NCBI GenBank assembly: GCA_022749755.1
Contig: CM040444.1
Span: forward strand, 12,672,274 to 12,736,273
Reading direction: 5' to 3'
Origin: Azadirachta indica
Taxonomy: Eukaryota > Streptophyta > Magnoliopsida > Sapindales > Meliaceae
Length of the DNA: 64,000 nt
Shown here: positions 23,683-34,063 of the stretch, piece by piece
How the letters are laid out: every line of letters starts with the position of its first letter
Position numbering within the stretch: the stretch's first letter is position 1
Notes under the pieces: generated by a model
Told to the model about the DNA's origin: nothing
Databases searched by the model: none
The model's input: only the letters and a program-made list of their open reading frames with translations
Position numbers and translations under genes: made by a program

Positions 23683-26660
23683 AGAGTTGAAGGTCTTGTA
23701 GTAGCAAAAATTTCAGCAAAATAGCTGCAGGCTACATTTCCCGTGTCTTCTTGTTTTTCCACCATTCATTGTCTTTATTCAAGATTTCTCTAATCCTATT
23801 CTTCTGTCTTCTAGTCGTTGCGTTGGCATGAAAAAATTTAATATTTCTATCACCTTCATTCAGCCATACAACTCTAGAACTTTGTCTCTAATATATTTCT
23901 TCATCCTATGACATATTATCAATTTGATTTTCTAACTTCTTTATCTCATCTCCTTTTATATATTGTTGACCATTTTGCTTGTAGTTTCTTAGCTTCCCTA
24001 TCATTTCTTCTAACTTCTTTCTTCTACTACTAAATTATTTAACACTCCATTTTTTCAAGTTTTCTCTAGAGTTTTCAAGATTCACTTTCAACTGTTAAAC
24101 CGGGTTATTATTGTTTTCTTGATTGCTCCAATTTCAATTCTATTTAATGATGTCCTTACACTGATTGTAAGTACTCTATATATCTTAATAATGGAATCTT
24201 TTCTCTGCTCTTCTGTGAAAAATATTTGTACTAAAGCTTTCTAAACATTCAACCATTATTAGGCAATGATCAAATACCCACAAGTCAGGGCATGTAACAT
24301 CTCCCCTTTTAAAGATGTCCTTCCATTTTGTATTACATAAAAATCGATATAGTCTTTCTTCAATCAAATGGGGCCCAAACCAATGGTTTGACCATGTGAA
24401 TGTAAACCTTCTACCTAATATCAATTAAGCTACAATCCCCAATTACATCCCTAAAATCTGCCATCCCCTCTGAATTATGTGGAATTTCTCCATTCTTCTC
24501 ATTTTGATTTAGGATCTTATTGAAATCTCTATTGCATAACCATGCCAACCCACTGCACCCATTCAATCTTTTAATTAATATCCACATGTGTTAATTTTGA
24601 GTTGTTTTTGGGTGCTCATAAATTCTCGTATATCTTCACCACTATCTTTTCTCCAATTTCACTATCGTATCAATATGATGTAAACTATAAGAATTGATTT
24701 GCAAATTCGCCTCAGAATTCTAGAAAGAAGCTAACCCATTACTTAGACATATTCTATTCATAAAAAAAACAATTATCAAACAAAAGTTTCCTTTTTATCC
24801 CTTTTATTTGACATATTGCTATTTTAGTTTCACACAAAAAAAGTATTTCTAGCTTATGTGTTTGGAGAACTTTAGTCAATGCACTAAATGTTCGAGGGCT
24901 CCTTAATCCCCAAATGTTCCAACTGAAGATTTTAATAGCTGTTAGTGGGGTTGAGAGATCTTTGATACAACATCTGTAAGTAAGACTCCATAATCGTTGC
25001 CAAACTGTACCTGTGATTTTAGTTGTTTCAAATTCAACACTTTAGTCTCTTCAAAATAACTATGTTTGGATCTTGATTTTAGACCCCTACTTTATGTTTT
25101 TTCAACTTAGGCTCCTCTAGCACTAACCCTTAAGTATTTCTCTTTGCACTCTTACTCTTGTACGTCTATAACTTATCACTTAATTATGGTTCACGGCTGC
25201 TTAGCTTCTATTTTTTCTTTTTCTCCACATCTCCTACTTGAACTGATTTCTCATTTTCCTTTGACTCATTCACATTTTGGGCTTGATCTTGGACAATAGT
25301 ATCTTAGGCTTTATCTTGGTCTTGGCTGTGGATGGCCTTGACTTCATCATGCTTTTGCTTGGCTTGCATAATTTGTCCTTTTCCCACAAAAATCATCTTT
25401 TCAAAAGAGATGACTTGTCGTAAAAGGTCTATCTCCCTAGAGGTCTTATCTTTCTGTGACCCTGTCTTTTGCATTAACTCCTTATTAATGTTGTTCAATT
25501 TTTCCATGCAATCTTTTGGCGCCACACTTTTACAATTTACCTCTATAGACATATGTTTCGGGTTTAGGTCTTCACTTTTCTTCTTACCCGTCTTCTCACC
25601 CTGGTTCTACTCCATTACTTCTTTGTTTTGCTGCTTCTCCCCCTTCTTTGTAATTCTCACCTCTTCTTTACTTCCTACTCCTTTTCCATTATTGTATTTC
25701 CATCTTTTTGTAGTTGTAACAACCTTGATGCATGCCCCATATGTCATCTCCTTGTTTTTTCCCTCTCCTGCCGTATTAGAACAATATCCTACATATTCTC
25801 TAAAGATGTGACTAACTTGACTACAATTGAAGCAAAATTTCGGTAGCTTTTTATATAATATTCGGAGTATAGTACATTCGGTGTAGTTCTATAGATACCT
25901 TCTTTAGGGGCTATGTGATATCCACCGAAACTTTAATTCTTAGAAATTTCCCAAAACATTTTCCTCTAATCCCTAAATCCACATATTCCACCTTTCCTAT
26001 TTTTTCCCCTAACACTTCTACTATTTCCTTACTCATACACATGACTTGTATGTTATGTATTTGAGTCTAGAATAATACATGGGTAAAGTCTTGTTTAATC
26101 ACTTCTCTAGCCTCTGTTAGCTCTTGTAGAACTATGAGAGATCTATCAAAATGCCAAGGGCTTGTAGCAACAATTCTTCGTTTGTCACTAACTGAGGCAA
26201 AATAGAATATGACCATGTTAATGCCTAAAATTTCCACCTTTGCCTTTTCCACCGTCTTCCAAATAATTGCTAATTTTTTAGCTTCTTTGTTTATATGCTT
26301 TGTAGCCAACACTTGTCCTAGTAAACAGCTTGTAGCCATTTTCTCTTCTTTTATTTGAACTTCCCCTAACAAAGTCACTATGTCTTCATCTCTTTCCTCT
26401 ATAAATATTGAACTACACAATCTTATTAACTCTTATATCTCCAAAATAAATTTTACTTACATCGTAAAACAATGGGTAGTTAATATACTTATACCCATCA
26501 GTCTACTTTCACTTGTTTTGTTGACAAAGAAATACCCCAACTTTCAATGAGGAAAATAGGGTTACTAGAACCCCAGTCTACTTCTACTTGCTCTTTTTAG
26601 AGAGAATCGAAAAGAATTTTTTCGAAGATCCGTAATATCGCCAAACTTATCATCTTCTTA
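23683..26660 (-). mobile_element. L1-type LINE fragment lacking its 3' half
   Basis: Minus-strand order: ORF1 with a DUF4283-like segment (26067-26420, PWHFDRSLIVLQ) and a damaged CCHC knuckle near 25830 (CFNCSQVSH). Next comes ORF2 with an APE-type endonuclease beginning near 24940 (KIFSWNIWGLRSP) and continuing at 24185-24424 (HLIEERLYRFLCN-W, DHCLIMVE). The inter-domain linker (FFHANATTRRQKNRI) follows, ending at 23683 just before the RT core. Stops interrupt all frames. The RT, the C-terminal region and the poly(A) tail are missing because the sequence is replaced by the Copia LTR. Confidence 0.85.
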
Positions 26661-27646
26661 ATTCATCAATATATATTTTGTTAACTAGTTTACATGAAAT
26701 GTTATGAATGAAGCTAATTCTTGTGTAAGTCTAGGTACTACCATAAAGAGTATTATACAAAAATCATTGATCATTGTTCTACCAAGAATGAGATTGAGAT
26801 AAATAAAAATAAATAATATGGTATGAGTAGTAATGTTTATATTTTGATAAGATATTCAAATATTGGTTCCTTGACTTTATAGCACATTTAATGCTCTTAA
26901 ACCATCTTAAATTTCGATAATAGTAAGATGTAAGATTTTAGTGTTTCATGGGTGGGTGAAGTTCTCACTCTAATCCAAAACTTGTTAAAATATATATATA
27001 TATATATACAATTATTAATACATGTTCCCTAAAGTTTAGTGTCCAATATTAGATTACGTTGTAAATAGCGAAGATTAAGTTTGTTATAAAGTCAAATTAA
27101 CGAAATCTAGATCAAGTGGATACGTCTATTGTTTTTATTTGTCTAACTTAGGAGTCTAAAAATATGGATTGTCGCCCAAACTTAATTTAGGAGGGATGTG
27201 TCAATTTTCCTTTCAACGATTCTTTTTTTTATATAAATTAATAAGTTAGCATAATAAAGTGATCAATTTTCTTTTATAATATTCAAAAAATTTCAAATAG
27301 TTACATGTCAAAAGTCTAATAAAATATTTAGTATTTAAATAAAAAGTTTTATCTTGAAAATATAAATCTGTTCTAATAATTAAGGGGAGACTCGAATCTA
27401 ATTTCAGTTAAGAAGAGAAGTGATCACTTATCTCAAAGTTACTGGCCAGAGGATAATATTTGAAAGAAGACAAATTTAATTATGTAAATTTAAAAAGCTT
27501 AAGATTTAATTTGTGATGATAATGAGATGAATATTGTCAGCATGCTGATCATTATTGGATCCTTAGCAAAAAGCTGTTGTAGGGTTCAATAACTGCTGGC
27601 TTCTATCTCTGAATCAGTGGCTACAACATTTACACGACAGCCTAAA
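26660..27646. promoter_or_regulatory. Intergenic and promoter region of dioxygenase copy 2
   Basis: AT-rich DNA with a short TA microsatellite near 26990-27008. From about 27470 onward it resembles the upstream regions of copies 3 and 4, ending in a CTTCTATCTCTGAATCA leader that is nearly identical in those copies. The ancestral ATG at 27617 is GTG here. Confidence 0.5.
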
Positions 27647-28971
27647 ATGGCAAGCATCAAAGCCTTGGCTGAGTCTCCGGGCCTGACTTCCATTCCTTCC
27701 TCTTACACCTTCATTCAGAATCCAAATGATCATCAAGCTGCTTCAGACTGTGAACCAAAGGACTCAATCCCAACCATTGATTTCTCTTTACTCAACTCTT
27801 CTAATCCTGATCAAAGGTCCAAAGTCATCCGGGACCTAGGAAAAGCCTGCAGAGATTGGGGCTTCTTTATGGTACGTATACTTCAAGTCTCATCTTACCT
27901 TATGCTAATAATTACTTTTATACATATGGAGAAGCTGTGATGAGTTATCTACATTTATAGTTGATAAATCATGGTGTGGGAGAGAGCTTAATGGAGAGGA
28001 TGATGGATGGATGTAAAAGATTTTTTGATCTAACAGAGGAGAAGAAAATGTTTGAAGGGAAGCATGTGTTAGATCCAATAAGATGTGGTACTAGCTTCAA
28101 CGCTTCAGTTGAGAAGGTTTTCCTGTGGAGGGATTTTCTCAAGGTTTTTGTTCATCCTGAATTCCATTCACCCAACAAACCCACTGGATTTAGGTACACA
28201 TAAATACATATGTACATATAAAATGTGCAATTTTTTTATGTAACACTTATTCCTGAAGTATATATAGATTTGTCTGCTTTTAATTTTTCAACTCTAAACG
28301 CATGCAGTGAAATTTCCCAAGAGTATTGCAAAAGAACTCAAGTAGTTGCAAAGGAATTGCTGAGAGGAATATCAGAGAGTTTGGGATTGGAATCCAGCTA
28401 CATCGACAAAGCTATGAACCTTGGCTCAGGTTTTCAGGTCCTGATTGCAAATCTCTATCCACCATGTCCACAGCCTGACCTTGTAATGGGAATCCCCCCT
28501 CATTCTGATCATGGTCTCTTGACTCTTCTCACTCAAAATGGCATTGGTGGTCTTCAGTTGCTACACAATGGGAAATGGGTCAATGTCAATGCTCTTTCCA
28601 ACTCATTTCTGGTCAACACTGGCGATCACATTGAGGTAACCAATTCTACTCTACTTCTTGTTAAACAAACTTGCTTGTGAAATTGATCAAAAGAGCTGTC
28701 GCTTGCTTGCTTTATGTGCCTGCAGATTCTGAGCAATGGGAAGTACAAAAGTGTAGTGCATAGAGCTGTAGTGAACAACAAGATCACAAGATTATCATTA
28801 GCAATTGCTCATGGACCTTCACTTGACACAGTAGTTAGTCCGGCAAAAGAATTAATCGACGATGAAGGGGAAGCTCCAGCCTATCTTGGGATGAAATACA
28901 AGGAGTATTTGAAACTTCAGCAGAGCAATCCTCTGCATAATAAATCTTGCTTGGACCGTGTCAGGATTTGA
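27647..28971 (+). CDS. 2-oxoglutarate/Fe(II)-dependent dioxygenase copy 2 (DMR6-like, DOXC class)
   Basis: Inferred exons 27647-27871, 27961-28193, 28308-28635 and 28726-28971 join in frame with GT-AG introns to 343 aa. The DIOX_N half has the CRDWGFF block. The catalytic core has H218 and D220 (PPHSDHG), H274 (VVHRAV) and the 2-oxoglutarate-binding R284/S286 (TRLS). Family members are soluble oxygenases that hydroxylate or desaturate flavonoids, hormones, salicylate or other metabolites; the substrate here is not predictable. The start is the second family ATG (MASIKALAES), because the upstream ATG used in copies 3 and 4 is GTG at 27617. A 3-bp deletion removes one Glu in exon 2 relative to copy 3. 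The frame looks fully functional. Closest relatives are the adjacent copies 3 and 4. Confidence 0.9.
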
Positions 28972-29568
28972 ATAACCTCTCCTGAGTTAGGCTGCTACAA
29001 TCTTAGTCTTATGGGGTTATCTCAATAACAAAAAGATGAATAATTTTGAAAATGTATTAAAGAAAAAAGATAATCAATCATAAGAGGCCAATTATAAATA
29101 AAGTCTTTTCATGGTTCCATCATTTATTATTATTTGAAAAATGTTTTAACAGTTTTACATGAAATGTTATGAAGGACGGTAATTATTGTGTTTGTCTATA
29201 CATTACTCAAACGAGCATTACATGTAAAACGACACAATACTCCTGAGAAGTAAAATTTAACATTTATAATGACAATTTCTATCTAATAAGGAAAAATCTA
29301 CCCAACTAACGTATGAAATTCTGAGGCCAGAATTTATCATTAAGCCGTAGTAGCTACTTGGCACAATGTCTAAAACGACAAAAGTTAAAGTAAATTTAAA
29401 ATGCTGTGGATTTGCGATAACGATGACGTGATATTATTGTCTCCACGCAATGCATTTTTGGGGGTTGTGGCACATCAGTTCATGGATTTTTAGCTGAAAG
29501 CTGACACGTTTAAAAACAATAAAGAGCCTTGTGGGGTTTACTACTGCTTGCTTTCTATCTCTGAATCA

Positions 29569-30165
29569 ATGGCTGCGACATTTACACCGAAACCTCAGCT
29601 GGCAAGATCAAAGCCCTGGCTGAATCTCCAGGCCTAACTTCCATTCCTTCCTCTTACACCTTCATCCAGAATCCAAATGACCGTGAAGCCGCTTCAGACC
29701 CCGAACCAGAGGACTCAATTCCCACCATTGATTTCTCTTTACTCAACTCTTCCAATCCTGATCAACGCTCCAAAGTCATCCAGGAGCTGGGAAAAGCCTG
29801 CAGAGACTGGGGCTTCTTCATGGTATGTATATTTCATATTTCATCTTAGTTTATGCTAATAATTCTTTGTATATAAATGCAGAGGCTGTGATGAGTTATC
29901 TACATACATATCTAGGTGATAAATCATGATGTGGGAGAGCGCTTAATGGAGAGGATGATGGATGGATGTAAAAGATTTTTTGATCTAACAGAGGAGGAAA
30001 AGAAAATGTTTGCAGGGAAGCATGTGTTAGACCCAATAAGATGTGGTACTAGTTTCAATGCCTCAGTTGAGAAGGTTTTTCTGTGGAGGGATTTTCTCAA
30101 GGTCTTTGTCCATCCTGAATTCCATTCACCCAACAAACCCACTGGATTTAGGTATACATACAGAC

Positions 30166-30200
<35 letters not shown>

Positions 30201-30969
30201 CACAAATTGTACAAATTTTAGCTTTAACACTTATTCCTGCAGTATACATAGATTTGTCTGCTTTAAATCTTACAACTCAAAATGCATGTAGTGAGATTTC
30301 ACAGGAGTATTGCAAAAGAACTCAAGAAGTTGCAAGGGTATTGCTCAGAGGAATATCAGAGAGTTTGGGACTGGAATCCAGCTACATCGACAAAGTTATG
30401 AACCTTGATTCAGGTCTCCTCGTCCTGATTGCAAACCTGTATCCACCATGTCCACAGCCTGACCTTGCAATGGGAATCCCCCCGCATTCTGATCATGGTC
30501 TCTTACGACTCTTCTCACTCAAAACGGCATTGGTGGGCTTCAGTTGCTACACAATGGAATATGGGTCAATGTGAATGCTCTTTCCAATTCATTCTTGGTT
30601 GTCACTGGTGATCACATTGAGGTACAAATTCTATCCTACTTCTTGTTAAAGAAATCTCGCTAGTGAAATTGATCGAAAGAGCTATTGACTGCTTGCTTGC
30701 TGTCTGGCTACATGTGCCTGCACATTCTGAGTAATGGGAAGTACAAAAGTGTAGTGCATAGAGCTGTAGTGAACAAGAAGATCGCAAGGTTATCATTAGC
30801 AATTTTTCATGGACCTTCACTTGACACTGTGGTTAGCCCAGCAAAAGAATTGATCGACAATGAAGGGGAAGCTCCAGCCTATCTTGGGATGAAATACAAG
30901 GAGTATTTGAAACTTCAGCAGAGCAATCCTCTGAATAATAAATCTTGCTTGGACCGTGTCAGGATTTGA
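29569..30969 (+). pseudogene. 2-oxoglutarate/Fe(II) dioxygenase copy 3 (recent pseudogene)
   Basis: Exon positions by alignment are 29569-29822, 29916-30151, 30292-30621 and about 30724-30969. Three independent lesions are visible. First, one base is missing in exon 1 (CTGGCAAGATC versus ATGGCAAGCATC in copies 2 and 4), leading to an early stop, and the alternative downstream ATG is also lost. Second, two bases are inserted in exon 3 (CTCTTACGACTC versus CTCTTGACTC, near 30505), breaking the frame after the HSDHG motif. Third, the intron-3 acceptor is AC instead of AG (CCTGCACATTCTG, 30722-30723). Otherwise it is very close to copy 2. Intron 2 contains a TA microsatellite at about 30166-30195. 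Outside these lesions it is almost intact, so inactivation is recent. Confidence 0.9.
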
Positions 30970-31199
30970 ATATCCTCTCCCTGACTTAGCATTATCTAAA
31001 TAAATTCTTAGGCTGCTACAACCTTAATTTTATGGAGTTATCCCAAGAAGAAAAAGATTAATAATTTTTAAAATGTATTAAAAAAATAAGACAATTAATG
31101 ATAAAAGGCCAATTATAAAGTCTTTCATTGTTCCATTACTTGTGATTTTGAAAAATATTTTAATAAGTGTACATTAAATGTTGTGAAGTTAATTGTTGT

Positions 31200-31491
31200 G
31201 TGTTTCTGTATAATAACGAAAAATCTACCCAACGAACATATAATTCTGAGGCCAGAATTTATCATTAAGCTGTTTGTCGCTACATGGCACAATGTCTAAA
31301 ACGACACTACGTAAATTTAAAAAGCTCAGGATTTGCGATAATGATGACATGATATTATTGTCACCATGCGCTGCATTATTGAGAGTTTTGGCCACATCAG
31401 TTCATGGATTTTTAGCTGAAAGCTGACACGTATAAAACAATACAAGAGCCTTGTGGGGTTTAACTACTGCTTGCTTTCTATCTCTGAATCA
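31200..31491 (+). promoter_or_regulatory. Promoter of dioxygenase copy 4 (duplicated with copy 3)
   Basis: The block from about 31230 (GAGGCCAGAATTTATCATTA) to the ATG is closely similar to 29318-29568 upstream of copy 3, so the tandem duplication carried the promoter with the gene. No unambiguous TATA box was chosen. Confidence 0.45.
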
Positions 31492-31521
31492 ATGGCTGCA
31501 ACATTTACACCAAAACCTTAA
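31492..31521 (+). promoter_or_regulatory. uORF derived from the ancestral dioxygenase start
   Basis: ATG GCT GCA onwards encodes nine residues (MAATFTPKP) and ends in TAA immediately before the ATG of copy 4. The homologous codons are open through in copies 2 (CCTAAAATG) and 3 (CCTCAGCTG). Confidence 0.75.
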
Positions 31522-32810
31522 ATGGCAAGCATCAAAGCCTTGGCTGAATCTCCAGGCCTAACTTCCATTCCTTCCTCTTACACCTTCATCCAGAATCCAA
31601 ATGATCATCAAGCCGCTTCAGACCCCGAACCAGAGAACTCAATTCCCATCATTGATTTCTCTTTACTCAACTCTTCCAACCCTGACGAAAGGTCCAAAGT
31701 CATCCGGGAACTACGAAAAGCCTGCAGAGACTGGGGCTTTTTTATGGTATGTATACTTCAAATTTCATCTTACTTTATCCTAATAGTTCTTTGTGTATGT
31801 ATACAGAGGCTGTGATGAGTTATGTATATATATAGGTGATAAATCATGGTGTGGCTGAGAGCTTAATTGAGAGGATGATTGATGCATGTAAAACATTTTT
31901 CCATCTGACAGAGGAGGAGAAGAGAGAGTTTTCAGGAAAACATGTGTTGGATCCCCTAAGATGTGGGACTAGCTTTAATGTTTCAGTTGACAAGGTTTTC
32001 TTTTGGAGGGATTTTCTGAAGGTTATTGTACATCCTCAGTTCCATTCACCCAACAAGCCTGCTCAATTCAGGTATTAATATTTACCTTGAAGCTACGTTA
32101 TTGATAATCCCATTGTTTAAACTACAGATTATGGTTGCTGCATGCAGTGAGATTGCATCAGAGTACTGCAAAAAGATTCGAGAAGTGGGGAGGGAGTTGC
32201 TTAGAGCAATATCAGAGAGTTTGGGATTGGAATCCTGCTACATCGACGAGGCCCTTAATCTGGAATCAGGTCTACAAATCATGACAGTTAACCTGTATCC
32301 ACCATGTCCTCAGCCTGAACTAGCAATGGGAATGCCCCCCCATTCTGATCATGGCTTATTGACTCTTCTTACTCAAAATGGAATTGCTGGTCTTCAAGTG
32401 CTGCATAATGGAAAATGGGTCAATGTCAATGCCCTTTCCAACTCATTCCTCGTTAACACCGGTGATCACATTGAGGTACGCACACGGTGCATGCACCTAC
32501 TTCCCTCAATTATTTGGATTCACGCAACAAATTAACCTTTTGGTTATTTTGGTGGCTGCAGATTCTGAGTAATGGGAAGTACAAAAGTGTGTTGCATAGA
32601 GCTATTGTGAACAACAAGACTATGAGGATATCTTTAGCTGTTGTGCAAGGACCTGCACTTGACACAATGGTTAGCCCAGCAAAAGAGTTGGTAGACAATG
32701 AAAGTGAAACTCCAGTATACATTGGGATGAAATATAAGGAGTATTTGGAATTTCAGCAAAGCAATCAGCTAGATAATAAATCCTGCTTGGATCGTTTGAG
32801 GATTAATTGA
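31522..32810 (+). CDS. 2-oxoglutarate/Fe(II)-dependent dioxygenase copy 4 (DMR6-like, DOXC class)
   Basis: Inferred exons 31522-31746, 31836-32071, 32148-32475 and 32562-32810 join in frame to 345 aa with GT-AG introns. Fe(II) ligands are H219, D221 (PPHSDHG) and H275 (VLHRAI); the 2-oxoglutarate-binding pair is R285/S287 (MRIS). The N-terminal half has SYTFIQNP, IPIIDFSLL and CRDWGFF. It is the most diverged of the readable copies; the dimer- and substrate-facing residues around exon 2 (FFHLTEEEKREFSGKH) differ from copy 2. The family's upstream ATG (31492) opens a 9-codon frame that stops at TAA directly before this start, so translation must begin at MASIKALAES. Function in specialised or hormone metabolism is inference; no substrate can be assigned. 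Confidence 0.92.
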
Positions 32811-34063
32811 ATTTTGTATCTATGCATATCTATTACCAGCAGGGCATTTCCATATCATGATGGATGCGATGTATGTCAAATAGACGCTTTGGCGGTCAAG
32901 GGCATTTCCATTTCACGAAACAACTGGGTTTCATGTATCGTCCCATGCATATATAGTTAGCTATTAGAATCATATGATCAACTGCTGAAGAATAAACATG
33001 CATATATAGGGATGACATTGAGGATAAAAGTATGTTCTGTTTTGGCTATGAAACAAAACTGAAACTGCTATTTGAGCGTAGTGTATATATATATATGTTT
33101 TCTTTGTTTGACAGTGGTGGGTTCATGGTATCCACATTATTTACAAAATCGTCAGCAGTATATAGCATTTAAGAGGAAATAGAAAACTCAAAGTCAAATA
33201 TGGAATCATCTTACATCCGGAAAAGAAACGATTGATTCTTCTACTACATAAAGTTTGACATGCAATCTGATCCAACTCCACGCACATCAAGATATGAATC
33301 TAAACTCTGTTTGATCAAACACTAGTACTCGCTATAACTCAGCCAATGGAACCCATTCCCAGCTTAAAACATTACCACCAAACAATAGTTAATAATCAGA
33401 TAATCATAAAAAGAAACCATAAACATAAAAAGCAGTACACTCTAACCGGTCCATCTCTTACAATTAAGCAATTAATTCACGTCACTGTTGAAGGCTCGCC
33501 CAACCTGATATGTGCATTAGTTTCAATTTCAGCCAACTCAGACTGAACTCTGTTAAGTCCAATTTTGCAGGTTCCAGCAGAGTCAGTTTCTGGTTGGTTC
33601 TATTCTCTCCCCGCTATATATTTGATCAGTGTAGTTTGTAGCTTCCAACCTTGACATTCTCTTATCCATAGCCATTTCCTCCTGTGTAGAGTAAATGAAG
33701 GATAGAAAATAATATATAGAATGGAAACTGGATCTAATTATAAGCCAAACTATACTCGTAATAGCATGAAAAAACAAAAGGTAAAAAGTTTGGAACAAAA
33801 AATATTTCTATCAACCACCATAGTGAACAGAGAAATATTATGCATGTCCATCAATACAAGACCCCAAGCAGCTATTAATTAGTACAAAACTGGTAGCTCT
33901 GCATTATATTCTGTGCCCCAAATAGTGCATGATTTCACTAAAGTTCAACTAAAAAGCACTTAACCATGGAAAAGGAACCAGAGAAAGATCTGGTATTTCA
34001 TTGCCATAAAATCATTAGGCACTGAATTGCTTCCACTGATGTATAGTACCTTTAAAATTTCCA
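32811..34063. other. Convergent intergenic region (3' ends of dioxygenase 4 and RGTB)
   Basis: The region holds the two facing 3'UTRs. No coding sequence was recognised; small open frames here lack motifs. Confidence 0.55.

Noticed and set aside
27380..27400. A tRNA-like T-loop (GACTCGAATC) near 27390
   Set aside because: No matching acceptor, D or anticodon arms could be assembled around it.
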